Below, in pieces: positions 55,933-64,000 of a stretch of DNA of 64,000 bases. The stretch's first letter is position 1, and each line of letters opens with the position of its first letter. The DNA comes from Sabethes cyaneus. Taxonomy: Eukaryota; Arthropoda; Insecta; Diptera; Culicidae. The stretch spans positions 198,213,939-198,277,938 of the forward strand of contig NC_071355.1 of NCBI RefSeq assembly GCF_943734655.1, given 5' to 3'. Both the position numbers and the translations under genes were made by a program. The notes beneath the pieces are model-generated. The model worked only from the letters and a program-made list of their open reading frames with translations. It did no database searches and had not been told where the DNA came from.

Positions 55933-57020
55933 CCAGTCGGATGATGGATTGATAGATTTTCAATTTACTTGCAATGCCGGTGGAAGCACCAGAACTCGCT
56001 TGAAATGCTCGTTTTAAATAGCCGTTGTTGTCTCCGGAAGATGTCTGACTCCTGGTCAGGTGACTACTGTGACTACTGTGACTACTGTGAATAGTGATTC
56101 ACTAGCTGTAATTTATTGCTAAATTTATCCCAAAGACCGACGCTTAATATACACATTTAGATATTGTAAGGTTTAATTCGACATTATTCCGAATATTTCT
56201 CAATTTCATTTAACACAGTACCGTCTGCTTCTGATAACATCCCATCACACATTACGACACATGAGGCCCCCACTCCTTTGCATTAGACTTACCAGCTCGT
56301 ACCGTCCACCAAAACACCACGGCGTCGCCTAAAAAACATTGTCATTTTCAAGTGCACGGTCGGACCAAGTTGAGTGAACACGGCAGGTACATCGACCGAG
56401 CCCGGTACCGTCACCGCCGCCGACGTGTTATAATATACACTTTATATGTCTAATTTTATTTCATGCGGATATAAATTTCACTTTCACTGAAGTTCGTCCG
56501 TTTTTCCCTGGCACTGTCCGTCCCCTGCGCGCACTCGCAACCACCTCACACGCATTGGAATGCTATCGCCCCTACGTGGACGTGGGTACCGTTTCGTATT
56601 CGAAGTGTCACATGCGTTGGAAGGTTGCCTTGGTAGGCAACGAGTGATGCAGTGAAATACCGACTGAATCGACCTTGCGTTGCGGCCTAACGGCTGTGAC
56701 GTCGCCGACGCCGTTTTCATTAGGGGATATGTTGATGTGGGATTTTCATACATTTCAGGTCGTATATTTTCCGGCTAACATTCAGGTAAAGGTAGATAGC
56801 TCACTAGCAACCGCTTACGTTAGTGTAGCTTTGAAGTATCCTGGAAAAGATGGAGAAAGACGGTGCGTAAATTCACGATTGATAAACAGTATTGCTGAGT
56901 ACAAATATTTTATGGGCTTTACAGAACACAGGGCTCGACAAAAACCGTTGATTTTTAGAATTTTAGAAGTATTTTTAGAAGTATTTTGATTTGCCTCAAA
57001 ATATTGAATAATATTAAATA
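55933..57020. other. Unassigned intergenic DNA
   Basis: Contains a small tandem repeat GTGACTACT x3 near 56058-56090 and CG-rich stretches near 56380-56600. No gene or element was recognised. Confidence 0.3.
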
Positions 57021-57029
57021 CTCAACTGG

Positions 57030-57355
57030 AGTTTCACTGTATCTCATTAGAGGTTTTCGCGAGGAGTTTCATAGAACATCTAACAATTTTTTGGCGTAAT
57101 GCGATGATGCTCTATCTGACCAAAACACGTAGTGTATATCTGCATGATATTTTTGTAGAAACCGGATCAAAATTTTCTTCAAACATTCGTCTGGTGCATC
57201 TTAATTGGTAGCCAAAACAGAGGGCTTGCTGTTGAAGAAACGAGAAAGAGAACGATGTCCTTCTGCGTCCATAATTTTGGATGGTCTTCCACTACCTTGC
57301 TTGCGAATAGTTGTTGGGCAACTTAGGATATGGTAAACAGTCGAAGACGCAACAT
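57030..57355 (-). mobile_element. Tc1/mariner-like transposase relic, different from the D37E copies
   Basis: The minus strand reads TVYHILSCPTTIRKQGSGRP, SKIMDAEGHRSLSRFFNSKP, then ECLKKILIRFLQKYHADIHY and VFWSDRASSHYAKKLLDVL. These correspond to the linker after the DNA-binding domain and to the block around the second catalytic aspartate (FWPDxASxHY in relatives). An in-frame stop and gaps make it a relic. Confidence 0.6.
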
Positions 57356-57544
57356 ATTTGCTTTTTAAATATTGTACCTGTACTTGTACTTGTACTTGTT
57401 ACCGAGATTTCTGTTGCAGTTCGTAGAAGTGTACAACGCACTCCCGACATGCTTCTTGTTTCGACGCCATTTTAAGCAATACTGGGTAAGCATAAACAAA
57501 ACAAAAAATATTAACAAAAAGAGGAAAGAGAGAAAGAGCTTTCC

Positions 57545-57682
57545 CAACCCTACGAAACCAACTCCACGTTCCGCCTTTCTACCACCACTGCAGTACTTGA
57601 ATTCTACCACCACGTGGTACTTGAATGAAGTGCCTGCAATAGGGTCTACTGTATGAAACTCCCTTTCTCCGGAATTTGGCAA
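57545..57682 (-). mobile_element. RTE-like LINE endonuclease fragment
   Basis: The minus strand reads PNSGEREFHTVDPIAGTSFK, then GRKAERGVGFVGLGK, clearly homologous to 27651-27780. A (TACTTG)n run at 57370-57400 lies beyond its truncated end. Confidence 0.75.
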
Positions 57683-57969
57683 TCGAACTTCCTAAATACC
57701 AACGATCTAGAACGCTTCTAGAACTTCCTAAATAACAACGATTTCCGCTTCTAGAACTTGCTAAATAGCAACGATCTCCGCTTCTAGCCGATGTAGCTGG
57801 CGAACAAGTAAAGATGTGGACATTTCAGATATCGAGTTGTTAGAGTTTCGGTATACAATCTTATCGGGTTCGCATTACTTACATCCCGCGGGATACAGCG
57901 TTTCATATTTTGTTCGAGCCACCACTCACTTGGGGACATGGCACTCAATTTTGCACACCCTAATTATTT

Positions 57970-58825
57970 ACTTACTTCATTTAGAATTGGAACAAACTTT
58001 TGCTCATATTGTAGTGCTTTTGGTGGACGGATTTGAATGTTCGTGGCGCCCACGTTTCGGAAATTTTGTTAGCTTCACCTATGTATATTTGACATTCCGC
58101 AAAACGACTATATTTTGTAAACAAACAACATGGAAGCCCAAAGAAGGGAAAAAATTGTGCACAGTTATTTGGAAAATCCATTGTGGTCTGCATCTAGGCT
58201 AGCTAAATAGCTGAAATTGCCCAGAAATACTGTATGGCGCGTTATCAAACGGTATAAGGAAACACTGACGACGATGCGGAAGCAACTCAAGCTGCGTGGT
58301 AAGACTTTGAAAACCATCAAGAGGAGTCCCAATCTGTCGGACCGTGATTTGGTCAGAAAATTCGGTGCTGCCCATAGTACCGTGAGGAGAATTCGACTCC
58401 TGGAAGGAATCAAGTAGTATCGAACTAGCAAAAAGCCAAACCGAACCATAAAACAGAATAGTGTGGCCAAAATCCGTGCTCGAACTACACGACCGGGTGC
58501 TAACCAAGTTCGACGGGTGTCTTCTGATGGACGATGAAACCTATGTAAAGGCTGACTTCGGGCAAATGCCAGGTCAAAAATTTTACTTGGCTACGGCTCG
58601 GGGGGATGTTCCAAGCAAATTTAAATTTATTTTCGCCAACAAATTTGCACAAAAATTTTTGATTTGGCAGGGTATTTACAGCTGTGGCAGAAAAAACGAA
58701 AGTTTTCGAAACAAATAAGACAACGACGTCGTAACTGTACCAAAAGGAGTGTCTCCAAAAACGAATTTTGCCATTCATTCTGCAGCCTCTTCTGTACAGA
58801 AATCCACTTTTTCTACATATCTTCC
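57970..58825 (+). mobile_element. ITmD37E-type mariner relic, left copy
   Basis: Starts with TTACTTCATTTAGAATTGG, matched inverted at 60211-60229. The transposase starts at 58130 with MEAQRREKIVHSYLENPLWS, then a helix-turn-helix LKLPRNTVWRVIKRYKETL, SPNLSDRDLVRKFGAAHSTV with RRIRLLEGIK, and MDDETYVKADFGQMPGQKF near 58527, containing the first catalytic D. Stops occur after SRLAK and LLEGIK. It runs into the inverted right copy near 58826. Confidence 0.75.
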
Positions 58826-60236
58826 TCAGACTTGACCTCCATGGGATGCTTCCGTAGTGCCTGCTTCATAATAGCCTAGTATTTTTCGATGGGCCTTAGT
58901 ACTGGTGCGTTGGAGGCGTTCATGTCCTTGGATACGAAAGTGATCCCGTTGGATTCGTGCGACTCCAATACATCCTTTGAATATTGGCACGAAAATAGAT
59001 CCGGCCAGAAGGTCGTAGGGCCCTCGTATTGCTTCGATAGTGGAAGCAGATGCTTCTGTAGACACTCCTTGAGGTAGATCTGCCCATTTACAGTCTCGGT
59101 AGTCACGAACGGCGCACTTTGTTTGCCACATGATGTATTTCTTGGCCAAATCATGTATTTCTTGGCAAATTATGAAAGCTTCTACATCCTTAATTTCTCC
59201 GGGACATCAAACTTGTGTTGGACGGTGAAGTACAGAAACTCCGGAAGCTGCCGGAAATCCGCCTTGACGTAAGTCTCATAATTCGTGATGAGAGAGTTGA
59301 GGATTTTCCAGGTGATTGCGCAAAACAAATTCGCGACGTTGCTTTTCGAGTGACGCCGTTTTTCCAATTTTCGAAAAACTGAGCGCGATAAAAACAGAGT
59401 CTAAATAATATACTCTAAACTACTTCTACTCAAATTTTCAAGAGAAAATATACAATGGGTAATTTTCTACAGCGATTCTTCCGTGGTGCAATTTGATGTG
59501 GGACATCCTTTATTGACGGAATTTACATTTTTCTTACGCGGGAATCGTCATTTTCTTAACTAGAAAGTAACAAGCCTAATAAGAATTAGATAAACATGTA
59601 ATTTAAATGTGCGTTTTAGTTTAACTTTGCGATTTATTTAGAGATTTATTCCCTCACGCTCACTCGTATCGCTACTCAGCTACGTATCGCGCGAGAGAAT
59701 GCATATTCTGTTCAACAAGGAATTTGTATATATATGTGCATGGCTCCGGGTAGCAGTTGAAGCAAAGCAGAATGTGATCAAGCGGGAAGAAATATGTGTG
59801 AGTTTTGTGCTTCTTGCTATGAAAACAGAAAAACTCACCTGTAATTTTTTTCTGCATAGGATCAAGCTGACATGATTCACATTTTTGATTTTTGATGAGT
59901 TTTGAAATTTTGAGTTTTTGTTCCAATACTATCTGAAGCAAGCTTTACCTTTCGAGCACGGGTTTTGCCCACACTATTTTGTTTTATGGTTCGATTTGGC
60001 TATTTGCTAGATCAATACGACTTGATTCCTTCCCGAAGTCGAATTCTACTCACGGTACTATGCGCAGCACTGAATTTTCTGGCCAAATCACAGTCCGACA
60101 GATGTCAAATATACGTAGGTGAAGCTAACAAAATTTCCGACATGTGGGCGCCAAGAACTTCCAAATCCGTCCACCAAAAGCGTTATAATATGAGCAAAAG
60201 TTTGTTCCAATTCTAAATGAAGTAAGCTTTATATAA
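58826..60236 (-). mobile_element. ITmD37E-type mariner relic, right copy (opposite orientation)
   Basis: Reading minus, the N-terminal half lies at 60236-59945 (antisense of the 59965-60216 frame). Positions 59367-59182 read ETYVKADFRQLPEFLYFTVQ with the first D altered (NYETY for DDETY). Positions 59154-58876 read GQIYLKECLQKHLLPLSKQY, WPDLFSCQYSKDVLES, then VLRPIEKY. Counting from the D of WPDL to the E of PIEKY gives 37 intervening residues. About 550 bp between the two parts (59400-59945) is not transposase-like. Confidence 0.75.
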
Positions 60237-60278
60237 GAGAAAGACGCAAATTGCATTTTACAGGGGATTAGTTAGTAC

Positions 60279-60682
60279 CGTGGACACCCGTTCGTTTGAC
60301 CGTTTTTAATCTGAACACTTTTTAATTTGAACCCCGTTGGTTTGCACGACGTGCAAATTAAAAATGGTTCAAATGTCATTCTCAATATGACATCATTTGC
60401 TTATGCAGACAATGCACATAAACACGATTTGTTTGTACTGATCTAGCGTGTTTAATCTGTTTCACATTGCGTTTTCCCAACGATTATGGTAGAAATCCGA
60501 TCGCAGAATGAAATATTCGCTGCTTGCAACTGCCAACTGAATCAAACCACCAAAACAATAACAAAGAGCAGGGCAACCAGTTCACACAAGCTCCAGCATA
60601 TTTAGGGTTACCAGTTGTTCAAACTAAAAACTAACCCCGTTCGTTTGCATGAGGAATCGTTCAAACGAACGGGTGTCCACTG
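60279..60682. mobile_element. 404-bp MITE with TA duplication
   Basis: TA|CCGTGGACACCCGTTCGTTT at the left and AAACGAACGGGTGTCCACTG|TA at the right. Further inverted matches occur inside (ACCCCGTTGGTTTGCA with TGCA...GTTCG). There is no coding capacity. The TIR is Tc1/mariner-like in its flanking TA. Confidence 0.8.
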
Positions 60683-60683
60683 T

Positions 60684-61205
60684 AATTTCTTTAACTTTGT
60701 ATGCAGAATTGTAAGATATCAAATTGCTGATCATGTTTTAGTTATTATTTGCATTGCGGTTTGCATTGTTGATTTTATCGATCGCATCAACCTTTCCCAT
60801 GCACCACCTATATGGGATGCGTTCGATGATGATATGAAAATCCATTTCTTTGTGAATTAGTAAAGGTAGCTACCAACTTTTCATGTATATTCATATTATG
60901 TTCTTGTATTATGTTATTATTCGCTTGTTGTTCCGAAAGTTATTTCTAATATCTATATAAATCTCAGCCGAAGAACCGCAATGACAGACAAAACATCGAA
61001 TCGACTTTACGCATGACGGTGTAGAATGACTACATACTACCTCAATATGAACGTCGCAGATAATCAAGTAAGTAGATAAATAAATCCAGCGGTTTGCAGC
61101 ATTTCGCATTAGTTTTAACAGAAACGGGCCAAAATGATCTATACCGTTGTGTGTAAGCGGTTGCAGTGGCTACTTGTTTCACCACCGTCCTCAGCCTAGA
61201 AATAT
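60684..61205. other. Unassigned DNA
   Basis: No gene or repeat recognised between the MITE and the hexamer array. Confidence 0.3.
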
Positions 61206-61515
61206 CCCAGTCCCAGTCCCAGTCCCAGTCCCAGTCCCAGTCCCAGTCCCAGTCCCAGTCCCAGTCCCAGTCCCAGTCCCAGTCCCAGTCCCAGTCCCAG
61301 TCCCAGTCCCAGTCCCAGTCCCAGTCCCAGTCCCAGTCCCAGTCCCAGTCCCAGTCCCAGTCCCAGTCCCAGTCCCAGTCCCAGTCCCAGTCCCAGTCCC
61401 AGTCCCAGTCCCAGTCCCAGTCCCAGTCCCAGTCCCAGTCCCAGTCCCAGTCCCAGTCCCAGTCCCAGTCCCAGTCCCAGTCCCAGTCCCAGTCCCAGTC
61501 CCAGTCCTAGTCCTA
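61206..61515. repeat. (CCCAGT)n hexamer array, about 50 units
   Basis: Perfect units over about 300 bp ending in two CCTAGT variants. Its frames translate as (PV)n, (QS)n or, on the minus strand, (TG)n and are not genes. Degenerate CAGTCC/CCAGTC echoes continue at 61760-61830 and 62320-62425. Confidence 0.97.
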
Positions 61516-62184
61516 GTTACCCAAGTAGCACACGCTATCTCAAACTCATCTAATACTTGGCTGAAAACTCGTTGTAACCCGATAATGGTACCGTTTGCTG
61601 CATAATTTATACTTCGAAACGGCACTTGGAGGAACACTCTGCTATGAAGAGGACGTGTTGAGCTCGTAGACTAATACAGCTAAGAAATCGTGGCCCTCGC
61701 TATCAGAATATTAGCTGTGAGTCAAGGAGGACTTCCAGGTCTTTGGATTGATCCGGACCAGTCCTGTCCAGTCTAGTCCATAGTGCTGTTCATTCCACAG
61801 TTCAGACTAATAGTCCAGTAAAATTATCATAACATATTCATATTACCATATTATCATATTACCATATCACGTAATTTGCAACTGTCCTGCAGTAGCACAA
61901 TTGCGTCATAGGATCTTTGGATCCTACGTCTTAAATGAATCGGATTTTAGGAAACTAAAATTACGAGACATTTTGATGTTCCTTACCGAAAGCGGTATTG
62001 AGCTATAAGCTCTTATTTATCATGAGTATACCCCCAGGGGGTGTACTTTTGATAAGTTAACTACCAAGGATTGCAGTATCCCCTCGGGGGTACAAAAATC
62101 TCTCGGTATATATATGTTTGTGTTTGTCCAAATTCCTCATCCACTCCTTCCTATTCCTCCTGTTTTCCTTCCCGTCCTCATCAG

Positions 62185-62291
62185 GTAAATGATGACACGG
62201 GCAAGATGGGCAAGGCACAAATCTTCCACATGATTGTGAGGAACGTGCTGCTCGAGCCAAAGATGCTGATACCTGATACCAGTAAAATTAA
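62185..62291 (+). CDS. Internal coding exon of an unrecognised gene
   Basis: A long pyrimidine-rich tract (TTCCTCCTGTTTTCCTTCCC) and CATCAG precede the exon, and AA|GTAAGTTT follows it. The 107-bp exon is open in one frame: VNDDTGKMGKAQIFHMIVRN, then VLLEPKMLIPDTSKI, ending two bases into a codon. The mixed charged and hydrophobic composition and both strong splice signals support a real exon. Neither neighbouring exons nor a family could be identified; the gene must extend beyond the recognised part of the window on both sides. Confidence 0.6.
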
Positions 62292-64000
62292 GTAAGTTTG
62301 GAATGAACTGAACCAATCCTGCGCAGTCTACAGTTCAAGTTCAGTACAATCCACAGTTCAATCCAAAGTCCAGTCCAATCCACAGTTCAATCTAGTTTAC
62401 AGTCCAGTCCAGTCTCTTCCTTAAAGCTGCAAGAAAGCTTGTTTTTAACTAGCTGAATCGACTAAAAAGCGCTGATACCTGCTTCTTTTGTAGTCATCTA
62501 AAGGTTCGAATTTAGAATTATTCGAAAATTAGAAAAGGTTTAATATTTGTTTCTGAAAACTGTAGCACATATTTCAAGGTATTATCATGGAATCTGCCTG
62601 TAGCCAAATAATTACCTATGATCATTCCTAACCTGATTACTGCGTAATCCAATCGAAATAGTCACCATATGGTTGAAATATCAATGATTTAATCGAAATT
62701 AGTGCAGGCATTTCTACTGCAGCAGCAGCAGCCGCATCCGTCACGATCCAACCAGTAAATCAATTTTCTCTTATGAAAAAATCGCTCAAATTATGCATCG
62801 CGCTTGCTGCGTGAATTTCCATCCATGTCGAGATAAATTTTCCACCGTGCCACTGCTGCACTGTGTGTCTGTCTGTCTGCCTGTGCATTGCATAAATTTT
62901 CACGCGCACATACGATTTGTGAAATTTTGTGATTTCACCGGCGGCGGCAGCAGCATCACTCAGCGCTGATTGGCTGTTTCGTTGCGTTCTTCGAACGCAA
63001 CCGGCTCTAATGGCTGAATCGCACGATCGGTTCCACGGTTACTCCATGGTACCATGGTGTACCTTACTAATCGACATACGGTAAGGAAGAAAGTCGTTCC
63101 GGATCTTTATATGTTAAACGGTTGCTGCGAGCGTCCAAGTTTAATGTCGATTCAAAGCAAAATCAGCTCGGCGGAAATGTATGGTAGTCAGTTGCGGGGG
63201 AGGGGAGGACGCATTCAATCGGTCTCCATAAAATTTATACCGATGGAATGCTGTAAAGGCAATAAATCAAGGATAGAGTGGAATACCTTTGGTTGACTGG
63301 CTGGCTGGCTGACTTGCTGTGGGCCTTTCAGGCCATCCCATTTGGCCGACCGTTCGACGGATGTTGGCGGCAGGTGAAGGGGAACCAACCCTCACCGGTT
63401 CACCACAGCCTTTCACACATGCATATAAAAACGGGTCGTGTTTTACGGTTGCTTTCAAGTGTGTAGTAAAAGTTCTGCTTTGGAAAGCGGTGCGATTGGT
63501 GATGGTTGAAGTTTGCACATGGATGCCGGGAATCCGGGAACGGTTGCCGGCTGAAGTTGCGTCGATTCAGAGGGGGATGGATTGTACCTGGCTTGTTGAT
63601 GATCGGGATGTCGGATTCTACTATGTATGTTGTTTGGGTTGTTATGCAAATTTCGCCATAAAGTTATGGTGGAAAGATTTCGATGGAATCGTACATGGAT
63701 TTGATTTCAATGGCATCGTTTTGAGGGATCACGACTCGGTGACAGTTTTACATGGATCGGTGAAAACTATAAATTCGATTTTGTTGTGCACTATTATGTG
63801 GGGAATTGAGTGGATTGGGGTTGGACAATACTAGGCCGTTGGATTATGTATTTGACATACTGAAAATATGTAAAAATGTCAATGTGAAGCACAAAGAACT
63901 TTGATTCTATGGTTTAAAACCTATGCGGTTGGATGATATTGATGAGCATTTTGCTGCAGTACATATTAGCTTTTACTATCCGCTCACCATCCATCTACCT
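62292..64000 (+). other. Probable intron or flank of the 62.2-kb exon
   Basis: Includes degenerate CAGTCC phrases to 62425 and a CAGCAG run near 62720. It also has the stem GTTGCGTTC-TTC-GAACGCAAC near 62980-63000 and a 14-bp palindrome CCATGGTACCATGG at 63044-63057. No second exon with comparable splice sites was found. Frames such as 63319-63834 have random-looking translations. Confidence 0.35.

Noticed and set aside
61147..61637. Open frames with (PV)n, (QS)n and (TG)n repeats
   Set aside because: All arise from the CCCAGT hexamer array; openness in several frames is a property of the unit.
63319..63834. 171-codon open frame near the right end
   Set aside because: No domain, uneven composition, no splice context, and overlapping frames on the other strand.

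Overview
The window looks like insect nuclear DNA, most likely from a culicine (Aedes-type) mosquito. The evidence is short GT-AG introns of 54-59 bp beside an 8.8-kb intron, two target-duplicated SINEs with a tRNA-Ile-like head, mariner relics with a D-37-E spacing first described from mosquitoes, RTE-like and Jockey-like LINE relics, many foldback/MITE elements, and an LRR receptor resembling mosquito LRIM proteins. No bacterial operons, CRISPR arrays, rRNA genes, canonical tRNA genes or endogenous viral sequences were recognised.

Genes. I can support three protein-coding genes as complete spliced models. (1) A plus-strand three-exon gene (coding 9665-9809, 9905-9978, 18740-19282) encodes a 253-residue two-pass membrane protein with three PPxY motifs. 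(2) A minus-strand two-exon gene (21068-20597, 20537-20401) encodes a 202-residue CINP (CDK2-interacting protein) homologue and converges on gene 1. (3) A plus-strand two-exon gene (35684-35706, 35761-36739) encodes a 333-residue secreted-type LRR protein with a C-terminal membrane anchor. Partial candidates are a minus-strand first exon (46395-46146), a strong internal exon (62185-62291, plus) and a weaker terminal exon (55737-55932, plus). Their partner exons were not found.

Layout. 1-4.6 kb: two LINE relics in tandem on the minus strand. 4.6-8.4 kb: two foldback elements with tRNA-like modules, then a T-rich block with about 118 TTA units. 9-19.3 kb: the PPxY gene, whose large intron is packed with LINE fragments, a SINE and at least seven MITE/foldback elements. 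20.4-21.1 kb: CINP. 22-24.4 kb: a LINE tail and a 1.9-kb TIR element. 24.4-28 kb: a LINE leader relic holding a young RTE-like insertion with a 13-bp target duplication and a twin-priming 5' inversion. 28.7-34.3 kb: a TTAA-flanked element, LINE relics, a nested MITE pair, a 135-unit ATG repeat and two mariner relics. 35.7-36.7 kb: the LRR gene. 37.7-41.5 kb: Jockey-like LINE relics interrupted by a SINE and two MITEs. 42.6-44.0 kb: a hAT-type element with an 8-bp target duplication. 46.7-49.1 kb: a tandem array of 541-bp units. 53.8-54.3 kb: a CCCTAG hexamer array and a hairpin element. 57-60.7 kb: Tc1/mariner relics, two of them head to head. 61.2-61.5 kb: a 310-bp CCCAGT array just before the 62.2-kb exon.

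No obviously new enzymatic system was found. The most informative signals are structural: the twin-primed LINE with its empty site represented by a paralogue in the same window, the 541-bp array about 300 bp upstream of a first exon, the foldback element whose arms carry tRNA-like modules, and the LINE relic interrupted by three separately datable insertions.
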